A DNA stretch of 64,000 bases from Nostoc sp. KVJ20 (GTDB taxonomy: Bacteria > Cyanobacteriota > Cyanobacteriia > Cyanobacteriales > Nostocaceae), in assembly GCF_001712795.1 (NCBI RefSeq), contig NZ_KV757650.1:1-64000 (forward strand), written 5' to 3'. Numbering within the stretch: the stretch's first letter is position 1; each line of letters opens with the position of its first letter. The notes under the pieces are model-generated. The model saw only the letters and a list, made by a program, of their open reading frames with translations, was not told the origin of the DNA and did no database searches. This document shows, in pieces, positions 41,796-52,300 of the stretch. The translations under genes and the position numbers were made by a program.

Positions 41796-42315
41796 TTAGT
41801 TCTAGCTCTAGTTCTAGTTGTTCTTCCTTTTGTGTGGTGGCAAGTATTTGGGGGAGTTGTTCGATTTGGAAATACTGATGAAATTTTGGGGTTACTTGGA
41901 GTGAGTAGGAACGAGAATCGCTGTCTCGGCGTTTGCGGATGAAACCAAGTTCTACGAGTTCTGGAACGTGCTGATATACTCCTGAACCTCGCAGGTTAAT
42001 CAAGTCACTTTGGAGTATGGGACTATTAAGGGCGATCGCTGCTAAAGTCCGTAATGCACCTACACCCAATTCTACTGGTATCATCGTTTGCACTAAATCA
42101 TGAAAATCAGACCGGAGTTGCAAACTGTAACCATCTGGAGTTTCTACCACCTCTAAGGCGCTATCTCGGTGGGCATAGTTGTCCATGAGTTCAATTATGC
42201 CTTCTTTGACACTGGCGCGATCGCACGCGGCATACTCGGCGATTTCGCCGAGCGACAAGGGTTTACCCTTTAAATAAAGAATTGCTTCTATCTTCGTCGC
42301 TGTGGCTGTAATCAT
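41773..42315 (-). CDS. scpB: SMC-Scp complex subunit ScpB
   Basis: IEAILYLKGKPLSLGEIAEYA, ALRTLAAIALNSPILQSDLINLRGSGVYQHVPELVELGFI. Confidence 0.93.
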   Translation of the reverse strand: MITATATKIEAILYLKGKPLSLGEIAEYAACDRASVKEGIIELMDNYAHRDSALEVVETPDGYSLQLRSDFHDLVQTMIPVELGVGALRTLAAIALNSPILQSDLINLRGSGVYQHVPELVELGFIRKRRDSDSRSYSLQVTPKFHQYFQIEQLPQILATTQKEEQLELELELKGVGSGE

Positions 42316-42521
42316 TTAGTTATTAGTCATTGGTCATTAGTCATTGGTCATTAGTACATGACAACTAACAATCAATAAGTGTGTGGCATTATATCGTAAA
42401 TTGTCAAAATATTATTTGAAACTCTCAAATTGGGTATTGGGATTAGGGGAGAGGGGAGAGGTGACAGGTGACAGGTGATAGGGAATAATCTGTACCCTGT
42501 AACCTGTAACCTATTCCCTTC

Positions 42522-43217
42522 TCAAAAGCCTCTAGTTGTGAGAATAAATTCTGCGATCGCTAAATCTTGTGGAGTTGTCACCTTCAAATTAGTCTCCTCT
42601 CCCTCGACAATTCGGACTTCAATACCGCATTTTTCAAATAAAGCAGCGTCGTCAGTTACTTCCCAACCTTGACGGACACCTTCAGCATGGCACTGTTTCA
42701 ACAACTTGACATCAAATCCTTGGGGAGTTTGTGCTGCCCACAATTTTCGTCTGTCGGGTGTTTCTTGAATTATGCCTTGTTCATCGACAATTTTGATGGT
42801 GTCTTTGACGGGTACACCAGCAATTAAACCGGGACAGTGGCGAATGGCCTCGGCACAAGAGTTAAATAAATCTGGTGTGGCTAGACATCTAGCACCATCG
42901 TGAATCAACACTTGTTCTGCGTCTACCGGCAGAGATTGCAAGCCATTGTAAACAGATTCTTGACGGGTGGAGCCGCCTTGAATTAATTTCACTGGTTTAG
43001 TCAGCTTGAGATCGGCGAGAATTGCCTTGAAGTCTGGCCAATCAGTCGGCTGAGAAATAATCCCGATCCAACTGATGGTAGTGGCGGCTTCTGCGGCTAA
43101 TAGAGTCCAAGCAATAATTGGTTGCGATCGCACTTTCAGCAGGAGTTTATTGCGGTTACTCCCCATTCTTTTTCCGATGCCCGCAGCTGGAATTAGTAAA
43201 TACACAGAATTCCTCAA
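42522..43217 (-). CDS. ispD: 2-C-methyl-D-erythritol 4-phosphate cytidylyltransferase
   Basis: LIPAAGIGKRMGSNRNKLLL, VLIHDGARCL, VPVKDTIK, ETNLKVTTPQDLAIAE. Confidence 0.97.
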   Translation of the reverse strand: MRNSVYLLIPAAGIGKRMGSNRNKLLLKVRSQPIIAWTLLAAEAATTISWIGIISQPTDWPDFKAILADLKLTKPVKLIQGGSTRQESVYNGLQSLPVDAEQVLIHDGARCLATPDLFNSCAEAIRHCPGLIAGVPVKDTIKIVDEQGIIQETPDRRKLWAAQTPQGFDVKLLKQCHAEGVRQGWEVTDDAALFEKCGIEVRIVEGEETNLKVTTPQDLAIAEFILTTRGF

Positions 43218-43274
43218 TCTTTAAGCTATATATTTTCCCCTAAAATAGGGAGCGAGTAAGCGTCAATAAATATT

Positions 43275-44234
43275 ATGCGAGTAGTAGCCCTTGTACCTGG
43301 CGGAATTGGCGACCAAATTCTCTTCTTTCCGACTCTAGATGACCTGAAGCGCCATTACCCTAACGCTCAGATAGATGTCGTTGTTGAACCCCGGTCAAAG
43401 GCTGCCTACCGAGTGAGCAAGTCAGTTCACGAGGTGCTGAACTTTGATTTTCAAGACCGTAATAGTCTGGCAGATTGGGGTAACTTGATCGGCAACATTC
43501 GCGATCGCGAATACGATGTCGTCATTGCTGTTAAGCAAATTTGGTTGCTTGGTCTTTTGCTCTGGTTGACGGGAATTCCCATACGTATTGGCTACAAAGG
43601 CAAAGGTTCGGTTTTTCTGACCCACGCTGTGCCATTTAAACCATCCCAGTATGCGGCGGCAGTATATCACGATTTGCTGCAACCATTGGAAATAAATAGT
43701 CCTGTCCCAGAGTTAGCAGTAAATGTGCCCAAACCAGACATTGAGTGGGCACAAAAGGAACAAAAACGCTTAGGGGTGAATGAAACAGGCTATATCTTGA
43801 TTCATGGCGGTTTTGGCCAGTTATCCCAGGCTAAAGAACAGGATAAAATTTACCCTGTCGAAAGTTGGCATCAAATTATTCAAGGCTTCCAAGATAAGCA
43901 GCCGGATTTGCCTGTGGTGGTGATTAAGGGAACTGACGATGAGCAGTTTGTGCGATCGCTTCTGGGGTCTTCTCCAGATATCAAGGTGACTTCTCCAGAT
44001 GATATTGGCAAGTTAACTGCTATGATCGCCGGGGCAAATTTGATGTTGTCTACTGATAATGCAGCACTACAACTGAGTGTTGCAGTCCAAACTTATACCA
44101 TTGCTCTGTTTGGGCCTACTGATCCAGCTAAGTTGTTGCCGAAAAACGATAAATTCCTGGCTATTGCATCCCCCACGGGAAAAACGGCGGATGTTTCACC
44201 AAACGCCGTTTTGGAAAAGATTTGGGGTGGCTAA
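43275..44234 (+). CDS. Glycosyltransferase family 9 (heptosyltransferase-like)
   Basis: GGIGDQILFFPTLDDLKRHYP; LMLSTDNAALQLSVAVQTYTIALFGPTDP. Confidence 0.88.
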   Translation: MRVVALVPGGIGDQILFFPTLDDLKRHYPNAQIDVVVEPRSKAAYRVSKSVHEVLNFDFQDRNSLADWGNLIGNIRDREYDVVIAVKQIWLLGLLLWLTGIPIRIGYKGKGSVFLTHAVPFKPSQYAAAVYHDLLQPLEINSPVPELAVNVPKPDIEWAQKEQKRLGVNETGYILIHGGFGQLSQAKEQDKIYPVESWHQIIQGFQDKQPDLPVVVIKGTDDEQFVRSLLGSSPDIKVTSPDDIGKLTAMIAGANLMLSTDNAALQLSVAVQTYTIALFGPTDPAKLLPKNDKFLAIASPTGKTADVSPNAVLEKIWGG

Positions 44235-44302
44235 AGGGCAGTTTGTCCCGATTTCTGCAATAAGTCTATTGGATATCCAATGTAGTTATACGTTTGTGAA
44301 TG

Positions 44303-44339
44303 ACCGCAAAACCTGGTTGTGACAGCTAGATTTTGCGGT
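44303..44339 (+). terminator. Hairpin ACCGCAAAA-N19-TTTTGCGGT downstream of GT9 gene
   Basis: 9-bp perfect stem ~70 bp after the stop; weak T-tract. Confidence 0.35.
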
Positions 44340-44470
44340 TATTTCAGTATTTACAACCAGGCTCAAAGCCAATACGGTTGGGTTAAGGGTTATTGGTGTA
44401 GATAATTGGTCTTTGAAGACGCGATAAATCGCGTCTCTACAAAAAACAGATTTTTCTCAATGCTTTGTGC

Positions 44471-44845
44471 TTATTTGCGATCGCGCCGTCCCCGTCCACC
44501 TGCCCAAGGGGGTGGTCCTCCCGCATTGCGAATGCGAATAACTTCTCCGTTACTGCGAGTGATGCTAAAGGCATCAAAATCATAGTCGTCGTATTCTCCC
44601 ACGACGGTCACTTTTTCACCCTGGCGCAAATTTAGCTGATGATGCCAACGTGGCCCCGCATCGACAATAATCTGTCCAGTACCGTCCTCTAAGATAAATT
44701 CATTGCCAACAACACTGCGAATTTCACCAGAAACGCTGACTCCTGGATCGCGCTGCAAATCACGGATTGGGATCTGTGCTTGAGCGGTGGGAATAACTAC
44801 CGCTAACAGTGCAGATGTAAAGGTCATAGCAACAGTGGATTTCAT
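44471..44845 (-). CDS. Secreted OB-fold (BOF, YgiW-like) protein
   Basis: Signal peptide (AMTFTSALLAVVIPTAQAQ) then VSVSGEIRSVVGNEFILEDGTGQIIVDAG...GEKVTVVGEYDDYDFDAFSI. Confidence 0.7.
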   Translation of the reverse strand: MKSTVAMTFTSALLAVVIPTAQAQIPIRDLQRDPGVSVSGEIRSVVGNEFILEDGTGQIIVDAGPRWHHQLNLRQGEKVTVVGEYDDYDFDAFSITRSNGEVIRIRNAGGPPPWAGGRGRRDRK

Positions 44846-44967
44846 AAGAATTTATTGGTTTGAACTTCACTGCACAAAATGTAAACAGGAAGTATGACCA
44901 AAAAATGACCACAATTTATTCGGTTTTGTGCGTCAAAAGTCAATACAGTTCAGATAAGACCAAAACA

Positions 44968-45018
44968 CTTGTAGAGACGGCGATTTATCGCGTCTTCTAT
45001 GGCGATTTATCGCGTCTC
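44968..45018. repeat. Interspersed repeat GTAGAGACGGCGATTTATCGCGTCT (two partial tandem copies)
   Basis: Direct reading; same family at 44417-44436 and 55056-55120. Confidence 0.8.
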
Positions 45019-45040
45019 GAAAACCCACAATTTTGTACAA

Positions 45041-46504
45041 TTAGCCCTTAACTGAACCATATTGCGTCAAAAGTGGCAGGGTAATTTGAAAAGTTGAGCC
45101 TTGATCAAGAGTACTGGTGACACTGATTTGTCCACCGTGAACCTGAACAATTTGCTGGGCGATCGCTAATCCTAGTCCAAATCCACCAGATGTTCTAGAA
45201 CGTTTGGGATCGGCTCGGTAGAATCTTTCAAATACATGAGGTAATGCATGGCTGGGAATGCCAATTCCAGTATCTTTAACCTGAATTAAGGCTTGTTCTA
45301 GCTGTCTAATCAGGCGCAGTTCAATGGTTCCACCAGCGGTTGTATAGCGACAAGCATTGCTGAGGAGATTAGCGATCGCTTGTTGTAACAAGTTTGCATC
45401 ACCCTGAACTACAACAGCCGTATCGGGTAACTGACTGGTGAGTTCTAAAGAATGGATTTTGGTCTGTGACAACCATTCAGTAGACATACTCCCTAAAAGC
45501 TCTGTTAAATTCACAGATTCCATCGAGTCAGGAGCCAATAATCCTTCGTGTCGCGCCAGAAATAACAAATCACCCACCAACGTACTCATCTGTTTGGTAA
45601 GGCTGATAATCTTCTCAATGCGCTTTCGCAGTTTCATTGGTGAGTCGTCTAGCTCATCTAAATCCATTAGCCCAACTTGGGCATTGCTCATGATTGCTGC
45701 TAAGGGGGCCCGGAGTTCATGAGAAGCATTGGCAGTAAATCGCTGGAGTTGATCGCAGACTATTTCTAAACGCTGATTGGTTTCTCGCAGATTGATTTCT
45801 CGGTTGGCTAATTCTCGCTCCAGTTGATAGAAAAGATGAACTGCAAACAAAGCTGCGATCGTCCCAAATACAACAGAAATACACAATACAATCCAGGTAA
45901 TTTGCCGATAAAAATCTTGATGTTGTATGCGTTGTACTAATAATTCTTCCTCGGTTTGAGCGAAGCGATCTATTTCTTGACGCGCCTGATCCATCGTTAA
46001 TTTCCCTTCCTCCAACCACTCATAAAGGGACGCTACGGGAACCAAGGTATCAGTTTGTCCACGAATTCGTTTCAGTTCTCGCTGTAAGGTTAATTTCTGC
46101 TGAAATATTTCTAAATTATCATCAACCAGTGTGCGAATTTTTTGAATTTGCTGGGTTTGTTGGGCATTGTCTTGTACCAGTTTTTCTAATCGATTCAAGG
46201 ATGGAGGAATAATTGTCTGAGCTTGCTTATAAGGAGCTAAAAATTCCTCCCGTTGAGTTAACCCATAACCTCGAACTCCAGTTTCAGCATCAATCAAGGC
46301 GTTGAGAAGCTGTTTTGTTTCTAGCCGTACTGTTTGAGTATGCTGCACCCAGGTTTCATCTTCTACCAGACTGGCTTTTAGCCAAGCAAAGGCTGATAAA
46401 GCCATAAACAAGCAGGTTATGGGAATGGCAACGATCGCTGTTCCCCGCACTCGAATTGGCAAAGTTTGCCAGCGTTGATAGAGCCGTTGAACCCGATAAG
46501 CCAT
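45041..46504 (-). CDS. Membrane sensor histidine kinase, CHASE3-like input
   Basis: [35 protein letters not shown] (H box); GTGIG-type box [43 protein letters not shown]. Confidence 0.95.
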   Translation of the reverse strand: MAYRVQRLYQRWQTLPIRVRGTAIVAIPITCLFMALSAFAWLKASLVEDETWVQHTQTVRLETKQLLNALIDAETGVRGYGLTQREEFLAPYKQAQTIIPPSLNRLEKLVQDNAQQTQQIQKIRTLVDDNLEIFQQKLTLQRELKRIRGQTDTLVPVASLYEWLEEGKLTMDQARQEIDRFAQTEEELLVQRIQHQDFYRQITWIVLCISVVFGTIAALFAVHLFYQLERELANREINLRETNQRLEIVCDQLQRFTANASHELRAPLAAIMSNAQVGLMDLDELDDSPMKLRKRIEKIISLTKQMSTLVGDLLFLARHEGLLAPDSMESVNLTELLGSMSTEWLSQTKIHSLELTSQLPDTAVVVQGDANLLQQAIANLLSNACRYTTAGGTIELRLIRQLEQALIQVKDTGIGIPSHALPHVFERFYRADPKRSRTSGGFGLGLAIAQQIVQVHGGQISVTSTLDQGSTFQITLPLLTQYGSVKG

Positions 46505-46633
46505 AGATTATACCAATTCGCAATTCGCAATTCGCAATGGGCTAACGCCCCGCTACGCTAACGCAATTAAAAAATTTATATGCAGCAAAGCTTTCAGGGT
46601 TTACATCTGTATCAGGTTTTTCGTGAAATGGTA

Positions 46634-47311
46634 TTACCCCGCAGGAGGTTCTAAACGATAGCCAGTGCCATAAACGGTTTCAATCCAAGTTTCTACACCA
46701 ATCTCGCGCAGTCGTTGACGCAAGCGTTTTACACGAGCAACTACGGCATTACTCTCAGGTTCTTGTCCCCATTCCCAGAGTGCCTGTTCGATCTGATCGT
46801 GGGTGAGAATTTGCCGAGGATGGCGCATCATGTACTCTAGTAATTGAAAATCTCGGCTTTTCAATTTCAAGCTACTACTTCCCCATTCCAGACGCATGGT
46901 GTCGAGATGCAGGGATAGCCCGTTGACTTGCAGCGCATCACCACACCACAGGGGCGATCGCCGTCGTAATGCCCGCACCCGTGCCAGTAATTCTTCAATA
47001 TCTACAGGTTTGACAAGGTAATCATCGGCTCCGGCATCTAACCCCATCACTTTATCGACAGTGGTATCTTTTGCCGTCAACATCAAGATAGGAGACGCTT
47101 TTCCTGCTTGACGATACTGTTTGCACAGAAAGATACCATTTTCATCGGGCAACATCCAGTCAAAAATCAGCAGATCGTAATCTTTTTCACCCATCAACCA
47201 TTGGGCTGTTGCCCCATCTTCGACGGCATCCACAATATGCCCTGAACGAGCCAAGGCGTCATGGAGCGGTTCTATTTGCTCTGGATCGTCTTCTACTAGC
47301 AAAATCCGCAT
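46634..47311 (-). CDS. OmpR-family response regulator (RppA/NrsR-like)
   Basis: MRILLVEDDPEQ, LLIFDWMLPDENG, LMLTAKDTTVDKVMGLDAGADDYLVKPVDIEELLARVRALRRR; C-terminal winged helix ending VYGTGYRLEPPAG. Confidence 0.95.
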   Translation of the reverse strand: MRILLVEDDPEQIEPLHDALARSGHIVDAVEDGATAQWLMGEKDYDLLIFDWMLPDENGIFLCKQYRQAGKASPILMLTAKDTTVDKVMGLDAGADDYLVKPVDIEELLARVRALRRRSPLWCGDALQVNGLSLHLDTMRLEWGSSSLKLKSRDFQLLEYMMRHPRQILTHDQIEQALWEWGQEPESNAVVARVKRLRQRLREIGVETWIETVYGTGYRLEPPAG

Positions 47312-47337
47312 TGTTCAATTGCAGCTAGTTGGGGAAT

Positions 47338-47396
47338 TGGGGATGGGGAATAGGGAATGGGGAATAGGGAATGGGGAATAGGGAATGGGGAATTGG
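47338..47396. repeat. Heptamer repeat GGGGAAT/AGGGAAT
   Basis: ggggatggggaatagggaatggggaatagggaatggggaatagggaatgggg. Confidence 0.93.
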
Positions 47397-47443
47397 GTTT
47401 TAGCCTAGTTTGATTTTATTGTGCCAATTTAATTTTCACCCAG

Positions 47444-48031
47444 CTAAAATATCTCAAAAAAAGCATCATCTAATTCATAACCCAGCATTTGGGCCATGGA
47501 CTTCAGCCGCGAGAGACTGGGGATGTCTTGCTGTTTGAGCCAATCACCTAAAACAAAGATTTTGTGCATCAAAAATATTTCTAAGGCTTCAGGATTGTAC
47601 TGAATGCCTTCTTTGGAACTGAATTGGTGCGGTACAAGCATGGCGGCATAACGAGCAAATTCTCCAGCTTTCCAATCTAGTAAAAATGCTAACCAGGGGT
47701 ATTTGGCATCTAGGCGCACAAACCACAGCCGGATTTCTGGAATTTCTGATAGTTCCCGTGGATCGTCAGGTTCGAGAGCGTAATTGATATCAAAGCGTAG
47801 CTGCTGTTCATGGGATGCAGCCCCATCTTGCAGCAGTTGTTCAATCACCGTTGACGCAGGAGATATATCCAGATTGTTAATCAGGTCATTATTGAGTGCG
47901 ATCGCAATTGTCTTTGACTCAGCAGCCACTTTCTTTTTGCTCAACTTTAGGATCGACAATCTACAGTAGCAGCTTTCAGGGCTTGACGCTAGATTGACCT
48001 TTAGGATCACAGAGTCTTGTTCACAAATCAA
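47444..48031 (-). CDS. CRR6-like (DUF1817) protein, putative NdhI/NDH-1 assembly factor; true start may be internal near 47929
   Basis: DDPRELSEIPEIRLWFVRLDAKYPWLAFLLDWKAGEFARYAAMLVPHQFSSKEGIQYNPEALEIFLMHKIFVL. Confidence 0.7.
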   Translation of the reverse strand: MICEQDSVILKVNLASSPESCYCRLSILKLSKKKVAAESKTIAIALNNDLINNLDISPASTVIEQLLQDGAASHEQQLRFDINYALEPDDPRELSEIPEIRLWFVRLDAKYPWLAFLLDWKAGEFARYAAMLVPHQFSSKEGIQYNPEALEIFLMHKIFVLGDWLKQQDIPSLSRLKSMAQMLGYELDDAFFEIF

Positions 48032-48117
48032 TTAGTATTTACTGATACTTTTTTGCTGATAATTTGGTCAACCTATACAAGGTTTAGATTCAAGTCAGAG
48101 CTTCTCAAGTTTTGAGG

Positions 48118-48174
48118 GTTTGTAGTAAGCACTTTAGTGCTTAGAAAATAAGGACTAAAGTGCTGACTACAAAC
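48118..48174. repeat. Fold-back repeat GTTTGTAGTAAGCACTTTAGTGC ... GGACTAAAGTGCTGACTACAAAC
   Basis: Inverted termini; family member of 1490-1588. Confidence 0.85.
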
Positions 48175-48188
48175 TTGACAGATTATTG

Positions 48189-48308
48189 GACTTCTTGCAG
48201 AAGTCGGGAAAAGGGGAAGGGGAAAGGGAAAGGTTCTGTATTTTGCCTTTCCCCTTTAACCTTTACCCTTTTCCCACCTCTTGCAAAAGTGCTTTTTGCA
48301 AGAGGTCT
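48189..48308. repeat. Fold-back repeat GACTTCTTGCAGAAGTC ... TTTTTGCAAGAGGTC
   Basis: Inverted termini; same family as 27149-27264. Confidence 0.75.
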
Positions 48309-48772
48309 ATTTAGTTGCTAGCCTTGATATAAGCCTATGGCAATGCCTGCGGCGGGCTACGCCTACACCACTCACGTACACTAGATTTTGCTACACTTAA
48401 TTGTTACTTTCCTAGTTGCTATAAATACCCACATTTTATTAAAAAGTTACCAAACGATTAATATGTATGCCATTAGAATTAGCCTACTTGGGTAAGGCAA
48501 CACTTGCCCCAAGGTGGACATTTACAGCAATTTTAAGTTAAAGTTGTAATGAGTTTGTTTTAGATTAAGGTCTGACAAAGTAGCCATCAACAACCAAAAA
48601 ATCAACAACCAAAAAATAGATCATTATTTATCGCCACCTGTTACTTCCGCAGCATCAAAAAGCCAAAACATAAGTACAGGTAGAACAATGGTGTGCAATA
48701 TTATTGCATATATTAAATAACCAATAAACATTTTAGACGGGAAAATTCCCCTAACAGTTAACAAGCTGTAAT

Positions 48773-49219
48773 ATGCAAAAACAAACAATTACGACAAAAC
48801 CAATTCGTTCTTTAGAAGATGCGCTTGAGCGCTGTCAAATTCTGGGTATGCGCGTCAGTCGTCAGCGTCGCTTTATTCTGGAATTACTTTGGCAAGCAAA
48901 TGAACATCTTGCGGCAAGAGAGATTTACGATCGCTTGAATCAACAAGGCAAAGAGATCGGTCATACTTCTGTTTATCAAAACTTAGAAGCATTATCCAGT
49001 CAAGGCATCATTGAATGTATTGAACGCTGTGATGGGCGTTTGTACGGCAATATCAGTGACTCTCACAGTCACATAAACTGTGTGGATACAAATCAAATTC
49101 TTGATGTTCATGTGGAACTACCAGAAGATTTGATCCGCAAAATTGAAGAAGAAACAGGAGTGCAGATTACTGACTACAGTATTAACTTTTTTGGCTACCG
49201 GAATCCGCAAGAGGGATAG
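48773..49219 (+). CDS. Fur-family regulator (PerR/FurC-like)
   Basis: GMRVSRQRRFILELLWQANEHLAAREIYDRLNQQGKEIGHTSVYQNLEALSSQGII ... DSHSHINCVD; no C-terminal CxxC. Confidence 0.88.
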   Translation: MQKQTITTKPIRSLEDALERCQILGMRVSRQRRFILELLWQANEHLAAREIYDRLNQQGKEIGHTSVYQNLEALSSQGIIECIERCDGRLYGNISDSHSHINCVDTNQILDVHVELPEDLIRKIEEETGVQITDYSINFFGYRNPQEG

Positions 49220-49262
49220 GTAATGGGGAATGGGGAATGGGGAATGGGGAATGGGGAATGGG
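49219..49262. repeat. Heptamer repeat GGGGAAT
   Basis: taatggggaatggggaatggggaatggggaatggggaatggg. Confidence 0.95.
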
Positions 49263-49343
49263 AGAAAGGGAGAAGAGTTTTTCCCCTCAGCAAGAGTAGC
49301 ACCTCTGCCTCTTTTCAATGCCCAATGCCCAATGCCCAATGCC

Positions 49344-52300
49344 CTATTCTCCAATAACATTATTGCCAAAAACTGTCTCATCATCGGCATCATCATCGTA
49401 TAAATCTATTGGTACAATAGTTCCTTCGCAGCTTTCAATTAGTCCGATCGCAGGTGTGTTGCTCCAATTAACATCTGTGTTTGTCGCAATGTGGACAGTG
49501 TTTAAGAAGGGTTGCTGCGATGCCTGGAGCGGTAAACTACGCAAACTTTTCAGTTTTTGAAATGACTCTTTAGAGAACAAGCCACCATTATCTGTAGCTA
49601 ATTTTTTGTTAGCCTCAGTCAAAATGGTGTCAAATAAACAGGCGTTAGTAAGGTTGGCAGAATTAAGATTTATCCCCATAAGGTTAGCCTGTCGTAGGTT
49701 TGCGCCTGTAAGGTTAGCCTGTTGCAGGTTTGCACCTGCGAGGTTAGCCTGTTGCAGGTTTGCACCTGCGAGGTTAGCCTGTTGCAAATTAGCTCCAGCC
49801 AAATTCGCCCCGATTAACTCCGCATTGGATAAGTTTGTCTGCTCAAGATTTACCCCAATTAACATTACTTGCAATAAAGAGGCTCCTGATAAATTGAGTC
49901 CAGCTAAAGACTTGATTCGGGTTGCGAAGGCACTTTTGTGCAAAACGGTTGTCCTCGCAATTAGGACACTTAAAGCCTCTGGATTGAATTCTGTGAAATT
50001 GAGCGGATTCCCACAAGGCCAAAAAGGGATTTTTGTTTCTCGATAGCACGCACAAAGCAATAAAAACACATTTAGTCCCACAGCAGCATTCACTTGCTCA
50101 ACATTCACCGGATTTTGCAGTGTGTGGAAATGAGTCAAAGCTTTGTGGGCTATTCCTTCGTCTAGCCAACGCCCTTGACAGTAAGCACGCCAGAAAGACA
50201 AAAGCCGTTGGAACAATACTTCAAAAGAAAATTTGTGCTTTTGCTCCCGGCGTAAAATTGCGATCGCCAGTTCTTCAATTTCTTGGCTAAGTATCCCGTA
50301 ACCCAGTAAATTGTAAATATGCTGGGCAACGCTACTGGGAGAATCAAGCACAAAAACAAGGCTACCATAAACCTCATTTTGGTACTGAGTTAGAAATTTA
50401 AGTTGGGCAGCAATGGCATCTGCACAAAGAGATTCTCCTAGCTTCAGATGCGAAAACTCAATTAAACTACTTTTGGCTGCGCTTTCTAAATCCCGAATTT
50501 TAAAATAAAAGCCTGGTAGAGGATTAAATTCACCAGCCAGATTAATTTGATGACGTTGCGAGTGTAAAATTTTGAGAGCGATCGCTTGCATCTGCTCAAG
50601 TAAATCTTGGGGATGACGATTAGCGAGTAAATTAGCGATCGCTTCTGGAGTCCGGTGGATATGAGCCGATCCTGTACGCAGTAGCATCGTCTTGATCCCA
50701 CCAGTTAGCGGATAACCCAATAACCATCGACTCAGACGATGATAAATTTCCCATAACAGAGAAGACTTTGGAGCATTAGCGGCTAATTGCAATAGTTCAT
50801 CATCTAGCAGTCCGTCGCGGTGTAAAATGCCCAATAAATGCAGCATTAAGGGTTGGCGGATCAGAGCAGATAATTCTCTTAACTTGGACTGGCTGGTAAA
50901 TAAACCCGCCTGTTTTAACAATGTAAAGAAATTTTGAGCGATCGCTAACGATTGCACTTTTGCCCATTGCTGAAACCATTGTTTGAGTTCATCCACATCG
51001 AAGGGCTGAATGATAATTCGCTTCAATGGCAACGGGATCTCTGGGGCAATTTCCTGTAATGTTGTTGACCGACTCGTTAACACAATTTTGTGTCTATACT
51101 GAAATTTAAAGTTCAGTAATTGCTGAATAAAAATGGCTTTTGCCCTGATACCTTGAGCAGAAGGGGGCAGTTCATCTAAACCATCCAGCAGCAATAGACA
51201 AGGCAGATTTTCTTGCTCTAACCAAGTTGAAAGATTAACAGGAAAAGCAGAATTTAGGGTTTCGGTAAAAGTTTTGCCATATTTTACATCCCGTAACTTA
51301 ATTAATATAGGCATCCAAGTAGGGTAAGATTCTTCTGCTACCTGTGCTGCCCAAAGTTGGCAAAAACTAGTTTTTCCATAACCAGGTTCCGATTCAATGA
51401 CGGCGATCGTTTCTAAATCACTTAGCTCTTGTTGTGCCCAAGTCTTTAAATCAACTGGTTTAACAGTTTTTTTATCTTGCTCAGAAATATTTTCTTCTAT
51501 TGGTAAGCCTTTTTGCGGCACATAGAGATCCTTAAGGGCAAAGGATTCCATCAGCAAAGGCATACTCAGATTTTTAATCAAACTTGCACGGTAATGTTCT
51601 CGGTGCAAATCAATTTTTTCAGCGATCGTAGAACCAACTTCTGGAGTGATCAAGCTGGGAGATAATGAAATTCCCAAACGGAAAAATTTTTGCAGTTGGG
51701 CTAAAGGGGCAGCATTTTCAGTAACGACTACCAGTAAATGACCAGGAAGTGAGTTGACTAAACGCTGTATTAAGAGTTTAGCTTCAACTTCCTCTGCACC
51801 ATTAGCAACTAACCAAGCCATAGCAGCATTATTTATTTGTTGCACCAGTAATGAATCTGCAACCAAAGATAATGCTTGTTCAGCTTGAGTATCAGTCAAT
51901 TTACCAGGGCTGAGAGTTTTCAACAATCCTTGCAGTTGCGAATCTTGGAGGATGAGTTTACCCACGCCCTCTTGAACTATTTGTGCTTGGATTGGTATAC
52001 TTGCCCGGTCTAGCCACGGTCTTTGTAAGCTTGCTTCCTGCTCTAGAATTGCTTGCAAAGCTTGAAGATAGGCAATTTGAAACGCCAGCCATGTGCCCTC
52101 ATTACGTTTTAACGGTTTTTTTTGGCTGAGACTACGCAACAAGTTTTCTGTCAACTGGGAAATTACACTGATTTCTTCCCAAACAATCCCTAAAGGCAGT
52201 TCTAAAGCCTCTACCAAGGTACAGATATCAAAAGGCATGAGGCTTTTGACTTCCATATCCTGAACAATCCGGTAAGCAATACCTGCCAATTGTCCGGCTG

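Noticed and set aside
41676-41942. Plus-strand ORFs encoding HAPCPMPHAPCP repeats
   Set aside because: Translation of heptamer intergenic repeats overlapping the scpB 3' end; no protein-like character.
49606-50046. 146-aa plus-strand ORF with repeats RFAPARLACC
   Set aside because: Antisense shadow of the pentapeptide repeat region of the NACHT gene; periodic only because the real gene is.
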